A stretch of DNA of 64,000 bases from Coccinella septempunctata (Eukaryota > Arthropoda > Insecta > Coleoptera > Coccinellidae): contig NC_058193.1 of the NCBI RefSeq assembly GCF_907165205.1, forward strand, positions 4,464,001 to 4,528,000. The letters are read 5' to 3'. Below the pieces are notes generated by a model. The model did not search any database and was not told the DNA's origin. It saw only the letters and a program-made list of their open reading frames with translations. This document shows, piece by piece, positions 22,177 through 36,776 of the stretch (its first letter is position 1; each line of letters starts with the position of its first letter). The translations under genes were made by a program, and so were the position numbers.

Positions 22177-24234
22177 ATGAACGAGAGAGAATTTAAACGT
22201 CCGTACTCCGCGAATTCTGGATCAAAACTGACCGGGCGACTTACACAACGCAATCGAATGAATAATGCATTATGTAATTCGATGACGAATCAACGGTTAA
22301 CCTTTATAACGTTGATTTGTAGAGATTTCGGATTCGGATATCTCAAAAAATACGGTACTCTCAAATAATAGGTTTTTCATCAATTAAATCCGAAATTTCA
22401 GCAAAAACTTACAATTTCCGAAATATATCAGAAAACTGTCGAAAAAAATTTCGCACTTAATACGACCCGAGTGAACGAGAGATAATTCGAACGTCCGTAC
22501 TCCGCGAATTCTAAATCAAAACTGACCGGGCGACTTACACAACGCCATCGAATGAATAATGCATTATGTAATTCGATGACGAATCAACGGTTAACGTTTA
22601 TAACGTTGATTTGTAGAGATTTCGGATTCGGATATTTGAAAAAATAAGTTACACTCGAATAATAGGTTTTTCATTAATTAAAACCGAAATTTCAACAAAA
22701 TCTTACAATTTCCGAAATATATCAGAAAACTGTCGAAAAAAATTCCGCACTTAACAGGACCCGAGTGAACGAGAGAGAATTCGAATGTCCGTACTCCGCG
22801 AATTCTAAATCAAAACTGACCGGGCGACTTACACAACGCCATCGAATGAATAATGCATTATGTAATTCGATGACGAATCAACGGTTAACGTTTATAACGT
22901 TGATTTGTAGAGATTTCGGATTCGGATATTTGAAAAAATAAGTTACTCTAGAATAATAGGTTTTTCATTAATTAAAACCGAAATTTCAACAAAATCTTAC
23001 AATTTCCGAAATATATCAGAAAACTGTCGAAAAAAATTCCGCACTTAACAGGACCCGAGTGAACGAGAGAGAATTCGAACGTCCGTACTCCGCGAATTCT
23101 TAATCAAAACTGACCGGGCGACTTACACAACGCCATCGAATGAATAATGCATTATGTAATTCGATGACGAATCAACGGTTAACCTTTATAACGTTGATTT
23201 GTAGAGATTTTGGATTCGGATATTTGAAAAAATAAGTTACTCTCAAATAATAGGTTTTTCATTTATTAAATCCGAAATTTCAACATAATCTTACAATTTT
23301 CCGTACATATCGGAACACTGTCGAAAAAAATTCTGCACTTAACACGACCCGAGTGAACGAGAGAGAATTTAAACGTCCGTACTCCGCGAATTCTAAATCA
23401 AAACTGACCGGGCGACTTACACAACTCCATCGAATGAATAATGCATTATGTAATTCGATGACGAATCAACGGTTAACCTTTATAACGTTGATTTGCAGAG
23501 ATTTCGGATTCGGATATCTCAAAAAATACGGTAATCTCAAATAATAGGTTTTTTATTAATTAAATCCGAAATTTCAACAAAATCTTACAATTTCCGAAAT
23601 ATATCAGAAAACTGTCGAAAAAAATTCCGCACTTAACAGGACCCGAGTGAACGAGAGAGAATTCGAACGTCCGTACTCCGCGAATTCTAAATCAAAACTG
23701 ACCGGGCGACTTACACAACGCCATCGAATGAATAATGCATTATGTAATTCGATGACGAATCAACGGTTAACGTTTATAACGTTGATTTGTAGAGATTTTG
23801 GATTCGGATATTTGAAAAAATAAGTTACTCTCAAATAATAGGTTTTTCATTAATTAAATCCGAAATTTCAACAAAATCTTACAATTTTCCGTACATATCG
23901 GAAAACTGTCGAAAAAAATTCTGCACTTAAAACGACCCGAGTGAACGAGAGAGAATTTAAACGTCCGTACTCCGCGAATTCTAAATCAAAACTGACCGGA
24001 CGACTTACACAACTCCATCGAATGAATAATGCATTATGTAATTCGATGACGAATCAAAGGTTAACGTTTATAACGTTGATTTGTAGAGATTTCGGATTCG
24101 GATATTTCAAAAAATAAGTTACTCTCAAATAATAGGTTTTTCATTAATTAAATCCGAAATTTCAACAAAATCTTACAATTTTCCGTACATATCGGAAAAC
24201 TGTCGAAAAAAATTCTGCACTTAACACGACCCGA

Positions 24235-27164
24235 GTGAACGAGAGAGAATTTAAACATCCGTACTCCGCGAATTCTAAATCAAAACTGACCGGGCGACTT
24301 ACACAACGCCACCGAATGAATAATGTATTATGTAATTCGATGACGAATCAACGGTTAACCTTTATTACGTTGATTTGTAGAGATTTCGGATTCGGATATC
24401 TCGAAAAATACAGTACTCTCAAATAATCGGTTTTTTATTAATTAAATCCGAAATTTCAACAAAATCTTACAATTTCCGAAATATATCAGAAAACTGTCGA
24501 AAAACATTCCGCACTTAACACGACCCGAGTGAGCGAGAGAGAATTCGAACGTCCGTACTCCGCGAATTCTAAATCAGGCGACTTACACAACGCCATCGAA
24601 TGAATAATGCATTATGTAATTCGATGACGAATCAACGGTTAACGTTTATAACGTTGATTTGTAGAGATTTCGGATTCGGATATTTGAAAAAATAAGTTAC
24701 TCTCAAATAATAGGTTTTTCATTGATTAAATCCGAAATTTCAACGAAATCTTACAATTTTCCGTACATATCGGAAAACCGTGGAAAATAATTCTGCACTT
24801 AACACGACCCGAATGAACGAGAGAGAATTTAAACGTCTGTACTCCGCGAATTCTAAGTCAAAACTGACCGGGCGACTTACACAACGTCATCGAATGAATA
24901 ATGCATTATGTAATTCGATGACGAATCAACGCTTAACCTTTATAACGTTGATTTGTAGAAATTTCGGATTCGGATATCTCAAAAAATACGGTACTCTCAA
25001 ATAATAGGTTTTTTATCAATTAAATACGAAATTTCAGCAAAATCTTACAATTTCCGAAATATATCTGAAAACTGTCGAGAAAAATTCCGCACTTAACACG
25101 ACCCGAGTGAACGAGAGAGAATTCGAACGTCCGTACTCCGCGAATTCTAAATCAAAACTGACCGGGCGACTTACACAACGCCATCGAATGAATAATGCAT
25201 TATGAAATTCGATGACGAATCAACGGTTAACGTTTATAACGTTGATTTGTAGAGATTTTGGATTCGGATATTTGAAAAAATAAGTTACTCTCAAATAATA
25301 GGTTTTTCATTAATGAAATTCGAAATTTCAACTAAATCTTACAATTTCCCGAATATATCGGAAAACTGTCGAAAAAAATTCCGCACTTAACACGACCCGA
25401 GTGAACGAGAGAGAATTTAAACGCCCGTACTCCGCGAATTCTAAATCAAAACTGACCGGGCGACTTACAAAACGCCATCGAATGAATAATGTATTATGTA
25501 ATTCGATGACGAATCAACGGTTAACGTTTATAAAGTTGATTTGTAGAGATTTCGGATTCGGATATTTCGAAAAATAAGTTACTCTCAAATAATAGGTTTT
25601 TCATTAATTAAATCCGAAATTTCAACAAAATCTTACAATTTTCCGTACATATCGGAAAACTGTCGAAAAAAATTCTGCACTCAACACGACCCGAGTGAAC
25701 GAGAGAGAATTTGAACATCCGTACTCCGCGAATTCTAAATCAAAACTGACCGGGCGACTTACACAACGCCACCGAATGAATAATGTATTATGTAATTCGA
25801 TGACGAATCAACGGTTAACCTTTATTACGTTGATTTGTAGAGATTTCGGATTCGGATATCTCGAAAAATACAGTACTCTCAAATAATCGGTTTTTTATTA
25901 ATTAAATCCGAAATTTCAACAAAATCTTACAATTTCCGAAATATATCAGAAAACTGTCGAAAAACATTCCGCACTTAACACGACCCGAGTGAACGAGAGA
26001 GAATTCGAACGTCCGTACTCCGCGAATTCTAAATCAAAACTGACCAGGCGACTTACACAACGCCATCGAATGAATAATGCATTATTTAATTCGATGACGA
26101 ATCAACGGTTAACGTTTATAACGTTGATTTGTAGAGATTTCGGATTCGGATATTTGAAAAAATAAGTTACTCTCAAATAATAGGTTTTTCTTTGATTAAA
26201 TCCGAAATTTCAACGAAATCTTACAATTTTCCGTACATATCGGAAAACTGTCGAAAATAATTCTGCACTTAACACGACCCGAATGAACGAGAGAGAATTT
26301 AAACGTCTGTACTCCGCGAATTCTAAGTCAAAACTGACCGGGCGACTTACACAACGCCATCGAATGAATAATGCATTATGTAATTCGATGACGAATCAAC
26401 GGTTAACCTTTATAACGTTGATTTGTAGAGATTTCGGATTCGGATATCTCAAAAAATACGGTACTCTCAAATAATAGGTTTTTTATCAATTAAATCCGAA
26501 ATTTCAGCAAAATCTTACAATTTCCGAAATATATCTGAAAACTGTCGAGAAAAATTCCGCACTTAACACGACCCGAGTGAACGAGAGAGAATTCGAACGT
26601 CCGTACTCCGCGAATTCTAAATCAAAACTGACCGGGCGACTTACACAACGCCATCGAATGAATAATGCATTATGTAATTCGATGACGAATCAACGGTTAA
26701 CGTTTATAACGTTGATTTGTAGAGATTTCGGATTCGGATATTTGAAAAAATAAGTTACTCTCGAATAATAGGTTTTTCATTAATTAAAACCGAAATTTCA
26801 ACAAAATCTTACAATTTCCGAAATATATCAGAAAACTGTCGAAAAAAATTCCGCACTTAACAGGACCCGAGTGAACGAGAGAGAATTCGAACGTCGGTAC
26901 TCCGCGAATTCTAAATCAAAACTGACTGGGCGACTTACACAACGCCATCGAATGAATAATGCATTATGTAATTCGATGACGAATCAACGGTTAACGTTTA
27001 TAACGTTGATTTGTAGAGATTTTGGATTCGGATATTTGAAAAAATAAGTTACTCTCAAATAATAGGTTTTTCATTAATAAAATCCGAAATTTCAACATAA
27101 TCTTACAATTTTCCGTACATATCGGAAAACTGTCGAAAAAAATTCTGCACTTAACACGACCCGA
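24235..27164 (+). repeat. Local five-monomer duplication (about 1460/1470 bp)
   Basis: Block 24235-25694 resembles 25695-27164. The offset is 1460 bp on the left and 1470 bp on the right, because the first block lacks 10 bp near 24573 (AAATCAGGCGAC against AAATCAAAACTGACCAGGCGAC). A matching pair exists in copy B near 42941-45870. Identity is high but not perfect. Confidence 0.7.
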
Positions 27165-28339
27165 GTGAACGAGAGAGAATTTAAACGTCCGTACTCCGCG
27201 AATTCTGAATCGAAACTGACCGGGCGACTTACACAACTCCATCGAATGAATAATGCATTATGTAATTCGATGACGAATCAACGGTTAACCTTTATAACGT
27301 TGATTTGTAGAGATTTCGGATTCGGATATCTCAAAAAATACGGTAATCTCAAATAATAGGTTTTTTATTAATTAAATCCGAAATTTCAACAAAATCTTAC
27401 AATTTCCGAAATATATCAGAAAACTGTCGAAAAAAATTCCGCACTTAACAGGACCCGAGTGAACGAGAGAGAATTCGAACGTCCGTACTCCGCGAATTCT
27501 AAATCAAAACTGACCGGGCGACTTACACAACGCCATCGAATGAATAATGCATTATGTAATTCGATGACGAATCAACGGTTAACCTTTATAACGTTGATTT
27601 GTAGAGATTTCGGATTCGGATATCTCAAAAAATACGGTAATCTCAAATAATAGGTTTTTTATTAATTAAATCCGAAATTTCAACAAAATCTTACAATTTC
27701 AGAAATATATCAGAAAATTGTCGAAAAAAATTCCGCACTTAACACGACCCGAGTGAACGAGAGAGAATTTAAACGTCCGTACTCCGCGAATTCTAAATCA
27801 AAACTGACCGGGCGACTTACACAACGCCAACGAATGAATAATGCATTATGTAATTCGATGACGAATCAAGGGTTAACGTTTATAACGTTGATTTGTAGAG
27901 ATTTCGGATTCGGATATTTGAAAAAATAAGTTACTCTCGAATAATAGGTTTTTCATTAATTAAAACCGAAATTTCAACATAATCTTACAATTTTCCGTAC
28001 ATATCGGAAAACTGTCGAAAAAAATTCTGCACTTAACACGACCCGAGTGAACGAGAGAGAATTTAAACGTCCGTACTCCGCGAATTCTAAATCGAAACTG
28101 ACCGGGCGACTTACACAACTCCATCGAATGAATAATGCATTATGTAATTCGATGACGAATCAACGGTTAACCTTTATAACGTTGATTTGTAGAGATTTCG
28201 GATTCGGATATCTCAAAAAATACGGTAATCTCAAATAATAGGTTTTTTATTAATTAAATCCGAAATTTCAACAAAATCTTACAATTTCCGAAATATATCA
28301 GAAAACTGTCGAAAAAAATTCCGCACTTAACAGGACCCG

Positions 28340-30696
28340 AGTGAACGAGAGAGAATTCGAACGTCCGTACTCCGCGAATTCTAAATCAAAACTGACCGGG
28401 CGACTTACAAAACGCCATCGAATGAATAATGTATTATGTTATTCGATGACGAATCAACGATAAACGTTTATAAAGTTGATTTGTAGAGATTTCGGATTCG
28501 GATATTTCAAAAAATAAGTTACTCTCAAATAATAGGTTTTTCATTAATTAAAACCGAAATTTCAACAAAATCTTACAATTTTCCGTACATATCGAAAAAC
28601 TGTCGAAAAAAATTCTGCACTTAACACGACCCTAGTGAACGAGAGAGAATTTAAACGTCCGTACTCCGCGAATTCTAAATCAAAACTGACCGGGCGACTT
28701 ACAAAACGCCATCGAATGAATAATGTATTATGTAATTCGATGACGAATCAACGGTTAACCTTTATAACGTTGATTTGTAGAGATTTCGGATTCGGATATC
28801 TCAAAAAATACGGTACTCTCAGATTATAGGTTTTTTATTAATCAAATCCGAAATTTCAACAAAATCTTACAATTTCCGAAATATATCAGAAAATTGTCGA
28901 AAAAAATTCCGCACTTAACACGACCCGAGTGAACCAGAGAGAATTCGAACGTCCGTACTCCGCGAATTCTAAATCAAAACTGACCGGGCGACTTACACAA
29001 CGCCATCGAATGAATAATGCATTATGTGATTCGATGACGAATCAACGGTTAACGTTTATAACGTTGATTTGTAGAGATTTTGGATTCGGATATTTGAAAA
29101 AATAAGTTACTCTCAAATAATAGGTTTTTTATTAATTGAAACCGAAATTTCAACAAAATCTTACAGTTTCCGAAATATATCAGAAAACTGTCGAAAAAAA
29201 TTCCGCACTTAACAGGACCCGAGTGAACGAGAGAGAATTCGAACGTCTGTACTCCGCGAATTCTAAATCAAAACTGACCGGGCGACTTACGCAACGCCAT
29301 CGAATGAATAATGCATTATGTAATTCGATGACGAATCAACGGTTAACGTTTATAACGTTGATTTGTAGAGATTTTGGATTCGGATATTTGAAAAAATAAG
29401 TTACTCTCAAATAATAGGTTTTTCATTAATTAAATCCGATATTTCAACAAAATCTTACAATTTTCCGTACATATCGGAAAACTGTCGAAAAAAATTCCGC
29501 ACTTAACACGACCCGAGTGAACGAGAGAGAATTTAAACGCCCGTACTCCGCGAATTCTAAATCAAAACTGACCGGGCGACTTACAAAACGCCATCGAATG
29601 AATAATGTATTATGTTATTCGATGACGAATCAACGGTAAACGTTTATAAAGTTGATTTGTAGAGATTTCGGATTCGGATATTTCAAAAAATAAGTTACTC
29701 TCAAATAATAGGTTTTTCATTAATTAAAACCGAAATTTCAACAAAATCTTACAATTTTCCGTACATATCGGAAAACTGTCGAAAAAAATTCTGCACTTAA
29801 CACGACCCTAGTGAACGAGAGAGAATTTAAACGTCCGTACTCCGCGAATTCTAAATCAAAACTGACCGGGCGACTTACAAAACGCCATCGAATGAATAAT
29901 GTATTATGTTATTCGATGACGAATCAACGGTTAACCTTTATAACGTTGATTTGTAGAGATTTCGGATTCGGATATCTCAAAAAATACGGTACTCTCAGAT
30001 AATAGGTTTTTTATTAATCAAATCCGAAATTTCAACAAAATCTTACAATTTCCGAAATATATCAGAAAATTGTCGAAAAAAATTCCGCACTTAACACGAC
30101 CCGATTGAACCAGAGAGAATTCGAACGTCCGTACTCCGCGAATTCTAAATCAAAACTGACCGGGCGACTTACACAACGCCATCGAATGAATAATGCATTA
30201 TGTAATTCGATGACGAATCAACGGTTAACGTTTATAACGTTGATTTGTAGAGATTTCGGATTCGGATATTTGAAAAAAAAAGTTACTCTCAAATAATAGG
30301 TTTTTTATTAATTGAAACCGAAATTTCAACAAAATCTTACAGTTTCCGAAATATATCAGAAAACTGTCGAAAAAAATTCCGCACTTAACAGGACCCGAGT
30401 GAACGAGAGAGAATTCGAACGTCTGTACTCCGCGAATTCTAAATCAAAACTGACCGGGCGACTTACACAATGCCATCGAATGAATAATGCATTATGTAAT
30501 TCGATGACGAATCAACGGTTAACGTTTATAACGTTGATTTGTAGAGATTTTGGATTCGGATATTTGAAAAAATAAGTTACTCTCAAATAATAGGTTTTTC
30601 ATTAATTAAATCCGACATTTCAACAAAATCTTACAATTTTCCGTACATATCGGAAAACTGTCGAAAAAAATTCCGCACTTAACACGACCCGAGTGA
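28340..30696 (+). repeat. Local four-monomer tandem duplication (1176 bp)
   Basis: About 28340-29518 repeats at about 29516-30696 at offset 1176, with shared rare variants such as TATGTTATTCG, CGACCCTAGTG and GTGAACCAGAG / TTGAACCAGAG. Borders are estimated to within a few tens of bases. The pair is also present in copy B. Confidence 0.75.
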
Positions 30697-33600
30697 ACGA
30701 GAGAATTCGAACGTCCGTACTCCGCGAATTCTAAATCAAAACTGACCGGGCGACTTACACAACGCCATCGAATGAATAATGCATTATGTAATTCGATGAC
30801 GAATCAACGGTTAACGTTAATAACGTTGATTTGTAGAGATTATGGATTCGGATATTTGAAAAAATAAGTTACTCTCAAATAATAGGTTTTTCATTAATTA
30901 AATCCGAAATTTCAACAAAATCTTACAATTTTCCATACATATCAGAAAACTGTCGAAAAAAATTCTGCACTTAACACGACCCTAGTGAACGAGAGAGAAT
31001 TTAAAAGTCCGTACTCCGCGAATTCTAAATCAAAACTGACCGGGCGACTTACAAAACGCCATCGAATGAATAATGTATTATGTAATTCGATGACGAATCA
31101 ACGGTTAACCTTTATAACGTTGATTTGTAGAGATTTCGGATTCGGATATTTCAAAAAATAAGTTACTCTCAAATAATAGGTTTTCCATTAATGAAATTCG
31201 AAATTTCAACTAAATCTTACAATTTCCCGAATATATCGGAAAACTGTCGAAAAAAATTCTGCACTTAACACGACCCTAGTGAACGAGAGAGAATTTAAAC
31301 GTCCGTACTCCGCGAATTCTAAATCAAAACTGACCGGGCGACTTACGAAACGCCATCGAATGAATAATGTATTATGTGATTCGATGACGAATCAACGGTT
31401 AACGTTTATAAAGTTGATTTGTAGAGATTTCGGATTCGGATATTTGAAAAAATAAGTTACTCTCGAATAATAGGTTTTTCATTGATTAAATCCGAAATTT
31501 CAACAAGATCTTACAATTTTCCGTACATATCGGAAAACTGTCGAAAAAAATTCTGCACTTAACACGACCCGAGTGAATGAAAGAGAATTTAAACGTCCGT
31601 ACTCCGCGAATTCTGAATTAAAACTGACCGGGCGACTTACACAACGCCATCGAATGAATAATGCATTATGTAATTCGATGACGAATCAACGGTTAACGTT
31701 TATAACGTTGATTTGTAGAGATTTCGGATTCGGATATTTGAAAAAAAAAGTTACTCTCAAATAATAGGTTTTTTATTAATTGAAACCGAAATTTCAACAA
31801 AATCTTACAGTTTCCGAAATATATCAGAAAACTGTCGAAAAAAATTCCGCACTTAACAGGACCCGAGTGAACGAGAGAGAATTCGAACGTCTGTACTCCG
31901 CGAATTCTAAATCAAAACTGACCGGGCGACTTACACAACGCCATCGAATGAATAATGCATTATGTAATTCGATGACGAATCAACGGTTAACGTTTATAAC
32001 GTTGATTTGTAGAGATTTTGGATTCGGATATTTGAAAAAATAAGTTACTCTCAAATAATAGGTTTTTCATTAATTAAATCCGACATTTCAACAAAATCTT
32101 ACAATTTTCCGTACATATCGGAAAACTGTCGAAAAAAATTCCGCACTTAACACGACCCGAGTGAACGAGAGAATTCGAACGTCCGTACTCCGCGAATTCT
32201 AAATCAAAACTGACCGGGCGACTTACACAACGCCATCGAATGAATAATGCATTATGTAATTCGATGACGAATCAACGGTTAACGTTAATAACGTTGATTT
32301 GTAGAGATTATGGATTCGGATATTTGAAAAAATAAGTTACTCTCAAATAATAGGTTTTTCATTAATTAAATCCGAAATTTCAACAAAATCTTACAATTTT
32401 CCATACATATCAGAAAACTGTCGAAAAAAATTCTGCACTTAACACGACCCTAGTGAACGAGAGAGAATTTAAAAGTCCGTACTCCGCTAATTCTAAATCA
32501 AAACTGACCGGGCGACTTACAAAACGCCATCGAATGAATAATGTATTATGTAATTCGATGACGAATCAACGGTTAACCTTTATAACGTTGATTTGTAGAG
32601 ATTTCGGATTCGGATATTTCAAAAAATAAGTTACTCTCAAATAATAGGTTTTCCATTAATGAAATTCGAAATTTCAACTAAATCTTACAATTTCCCGAAT
32701 ATATCGGAAAACTGTCGAAAAAAATTCCGCACTTAACACGACCCTAGTGAACGAGAGAGAATTTAAACGTCCGTACTCCGCGAATTCTAAATCAAAACTG
32801 ACCGGGCGACTTACGAAACGCCATCGAATGAATAATGTATTATGTGATTCGATGACGAATCAACGGTTAACGTTTATAAAGTTGATTTGTAGAGATTTCG
32901 GATTCGGATATTTGAAAAAATAAGTTACTCTCGAATAATAGGTTTTTCATTGATTAAATCCGAAATTTCAACAAGATCTTACAATTTTCCGTACATATCG
33001 GAAAACTGTCGAAAAAAATTCTGCACTTAACACGACCCGAGTGAATGAAAGAGAATTTAAACGTCCGTACTCCGCGAATTCTGAATTAAAACTGACCGGG
33101 CGACTTACACAACGCCATCGAATGAATAATGCATTATGTAATTCGATGACGAATCAACGGTTAACGTTTATAACGTTGATTTGTAGAGATTTCGGATTCG
33201 GATATTTGAAAAAAAAAGTTACTCTCAAATAATAGGTTTTTTATTAATTGAAACCGAAATTTCAACAAAATCTTACAGTTTCCGAAATATATCAGAAAAC
33301 TGTCGAAAAAAATTCCGCACTTAACAGGACCCGAGTGAACGAGAGAGAATTCGAACGTCTGTACTCCGCGAATTCTAAATCAAAACTGACCGGGCGACTT
33401 ACACAACGCCATCGAATGAATAATGCATTATGTAATTCGATGACGAATCAACGGTTAACGTTTATAACGTTGATTTGTAGAGATTTTGGATTCGGATATT
33501 TGAAAAAATAAGTTACTCTCAAATAATAGGTTTTTCATTAATTAAATCCGACATTTCAACAAAATCTTACAATTTTCCGTACATATCGGAAAACTGTCGA

Positions 33601-34670
33601 AAAAAATTCCGCACTTAACACGACCCGAGTGAACGAGAGAATTCGAACGTCCGTACTCCGCGAATTCTAAATCAAAACTGACCGGGCGACTTACACAACG
33701 CCATCGAATGAATAATGCATTATGTAATTCGATGACGAATCAACGGTTAACGTTAATAACGTTGATTTGTAGAGATTATGGATTCGGATATTTGAAAAAA
33801 TAAGTTACTCTCAAATAATAGGTTTTTCATTAATTAAATCCGAAATTTCAACAAAATCTTACAATTTTCCATACATATCAGAAAACTGTCGAAAAAAATT
33901 CTGCACTTAACACGACCCTAGTGAACGAGAGAGAATTTAAAAGTCCGTACTCCGCTAATTCTAAATCAAAACTGACCGGGCGACTTACAAAACGCCATCG
34001 AATGAATAATGTATTATGTAATTCGATGACGAATCAACGGTTAACCTTTATAACGTTGATTTGTAGAGATTTCGGATTCGGATATTTCAAAAAATAAGTT
34101 ACTCTCAAATAATAGGTTTTCCATTAATGAAATTCGAAATTTCAACTAAATCTTACAATTTCCCGAATATATCGGAAAACTGTCGAAAAAAATTCCGCAC
34201 TTAACACGACCCGAGTGAACGAGAGAGAATTTAAACGTCCGTACTCCGCGAATTCTAAATCAAAACTGACCGGGCGACTTACGAAACGCCATCGAATGAA
34301 TAATGTATTATGTTATTCGATGACGAATCAACGGTTAACGTTTATAAAGTTGATTTGTAGAGATTTCGGATTCGGATATTTGAAAAAATAAGTTACTCTC
34401 GAATAATAGGTTTTTCATTGATTAAATCCGAAATTTCAACAAGATCTTACAATTTTCCGTACATATCGGAAAACTGTCGAAAAAAATTCTGCACTTAACA
34501 CGACCCGAGTGAATGAAAGAGAATTTAAACGTCCGTACTCCGCGAATTCTGAATTAAAACTGACCGGGCGACTTACACAACGCCATCGAATGAATAATGC
34601 ATTATGTAATTCGATGACGAATCAACGGTTAACGTTTATAACGTTGATTTGTAGAGATTTCGGATTCGGA
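30160..34670 (+). repeat. Three copies of a 1468-bp five-monomer unit (copy A)
   Basis: Units at about 30160-31627, 31628-33095 and 33096-34563, with a partial continuation to about 34670. They share private markers: GAAAAAAAAAGTTACTC, CCGACATTTC, GTGAACGAGAGAATTCG (a 4-bp deletion), GTTAATAACG, and GTGAATGAAAGAG. A few markers differ between units (CGCG/CGCT near 31019, CCCTAG/CCCGAG near 34208, TGTGATTCG/TGTTATTCG), so the units can be told apart. Confidence 0.85.
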
Positions 34671-34746
34671 TATTTGAAAAAATAAGTTACTCTCAAATAA
34701 TAGGTTTTTCATTAATTAAATCCGAAATTTCAACAAAATCTTACAA

Positions 34747-34767
34747 TTTTCCGTACATATCGGAAAA
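34747..34767. other. Conserved satellite dyad 1 (example monomer)
   Basis: TTTTCCG and CGGAAAA form perfect 7-bp arms around a 7-base loop. The dyad is present in most type a monomers. Type b monomers carry TTTCCGAAATATATCAGAAAA, in which the arms are weakened. Confidence 0.75.
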
Positions 34768-34877
34768 CTGTCGAAAAAAATTCTGCACTTAACACGACCC
34801 GAGTGAACGAGAGAGAATTTAAACGTCCGTACTCCGCGAATTCTAAATCAAAACTGACCGGGCGACTTACACAACGC

Positions 34878-34910
34878 CATCGAATGAATAATGCATTATG
34901 TAATTCGATG
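34878..34910. other. Conserved satellite dyad 2 (example monomer)
   Basis: Outer arms CATCGAAT and ATTCGATG enclose the perfect palindrome ATAATGCATTAT (34888-34899), making a 33-bp near-palindrome with a single-base asymmetry. It is present in nearly every monomer; in the GTATTATG variants the inner palindrome is broken but the outer arms persist. The LINE inserted inside the right arm of one copy. Confidence 0.8.
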
Positions 34911-34950
34911 ACGAATCAACGGTTAACGTTTATAACGTTGATTTGTAAAG

Positions 34951-35022
34951 ATTTCGGATTCGGATATTTGAAAAAATAAGTTACTCTCAAATAATCGGTT
35001 TTTTATTAATTAAATCCGAAAT
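34951..35022. other. Conserved satellite dyad 3 (example monomer)
   Basis: ATTTCGGATT (34951-34960) and AATCCGAAAT (35013-35022) are exact 10-bp inverted repeats separated by 52 AT-rich bases. The arms recur in most monomers, so each repeat could form a stem with an AT-rich loop. Confidence 0.7.
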
Positions 35023-36776
35023 TTCAGCAAAATCTTACAATTTCCGAAATATATCTGAAAACTGTCGAGAAAAATTCCGCACTTAACACGACCCGAGTGA
35101 ACGAGAGAGAATTCGAACGTCCGTACTCCGCGAATTCTAAATCAAAACTGACCGGGCGACTTACACAACGCCATCGAATGAATAATGCATTATGTAATTC
35201 GACGACGAGTCAACGGTTAACGTTTATAACGTTGATTTGTAGAGATTTCGGATTCGGATATTTGAAAAAATAAGTTACTCTCGAATAATGGGTTTTTCAT
35301 TAATTAAAACCGAAATTTCAACAAAATCTTACAATTTCCGAAATATATCAGAAAACTGTCGAAAAAAATTACGCACTTAACAGGACCCGAGTGAACGAGA
35401 GAGAATTCGAACGTCCGTACTCCGCGAATTCTAAATCAAAACTGACCGGGCGACTTACACAACGCCATCGAATGAATAATGCATTATGTAATTCGATGAC
35501 GAATCAACGGTTAACGTTTATAACGTTGATTTGTAGAGATTTTGGATTCGGATATTTGAAAAATAAGTTACTCTCAAATAATAGGTTTTTCATTAATTAA
35601 ATCCGAAATTTCAACAAAATCTTACAATTTTCCGTACATATCGGAAAACTGTCAAAAAAAATTCTGCACTTAACACGACCCGAGTGGACGAGAGAGAATT
35701 TAAACGTCCGTACTCCGCGAATTCTAAATCAAAACTGACCGGGCGCCTTACACAACTCCATCGAATGAATAATGCATTATGTAATTCGATGACGAATCAA
35801 CGGTTAACCTTTATAACGTTGATTTGTAGAGATTTCGGATTCGGATATCTCGAAAAATACAGTACTCTCAAATAATCGGTTTTTTATTAATTAAATCCGA
35901 AATTTCAACAAAATCTTACAATTTCCGAAATATATCAGGAAACTGTCGAAAAACATTCCGCACTTAACACGACCCGAGTGAACGAGAGAGAATTCGAACG
36001 TCCGTACTCCGCGAATTCTAAATCAAAACTGACCGGGCGACTTACACAACGCCATCGAATGAATAATGCATTATGTAATTCGATGACGAATCAACGGTTA
36101 ACGTTTATAACGTTGATTTGTAGAGATTTTGGATTCGGATATTTGAAAAAATAAGTTACTCTCAAATGATAGGTTTTTCATTAATTAAATCCGAAATTTC
36201 AACAAAATCTTACAATTTTCCGTACATATCAGAAAACTGTCGAAAAAAATTCCGCACTTAACACGACCCGAGTGAACGAGAGAATTCGAACGTCCGTACT
36301 CCGCGAATTCTAAATCAAAACTGACCGGGCGACTTACACAACGCCATCGAATGAATAATGCATTATGTAATTCGATGACGAATCAACGGTTAACGTTTAT
36401 AACGTTGATTTGTAGAGATTTTGGATTCTGATATTTGAAAAAATAAGTTACTCTCAAATAATAGGTTTTTCATTAATTAAATCCGAAATTTCAACAAAAT
36501 CTTACAATTTTCCGTACATATCGGAAAACTGTCGAAAAAAATTCTGCACTTAACACGACCCGAGTGAACGAGAGAGAATTTAAACGTCCGTACTCCGCAA
36601 ATTCTAAATCAAAACTGACCGGGCGACTTACACAACGCCATCGAATGAATAATGCATTATGTAATTCGATGACGAATCAACGGTTAACGTTTATAACGTT
36701 GATTTGTAGAGATTTCGGATTCGGATATTTGAAAAAATAAGTTACTCTCAAATAATAGGTTTTTCATCAATTAAAA

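Larger units (their letters stand above)
18071..36776 (+). repeat. Satellite, copy A of an 18.7-kb tandem duplication
   Basis: 18,706 bp of satellite monomers. From 18071 to 36110 the sequence recurs at 36777-53348, first at offset 18706 and, after the five-monomer units, at offset 17238. The difference, 1468, is exactly one five-monomer unit. Positions 36111-36776 (666 bp) are not matched at this high identity. Monomers largely alternate between type a (GAATTTAAACGTCC, TTCTGCAC, TTTTCCGTACATATCGG) and type b (GAATTCGAACGTCC, TTCCGCAC, TTTCCGAAATATATCAG), giving dimers of about 588 bp. Confidence 0.9.
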
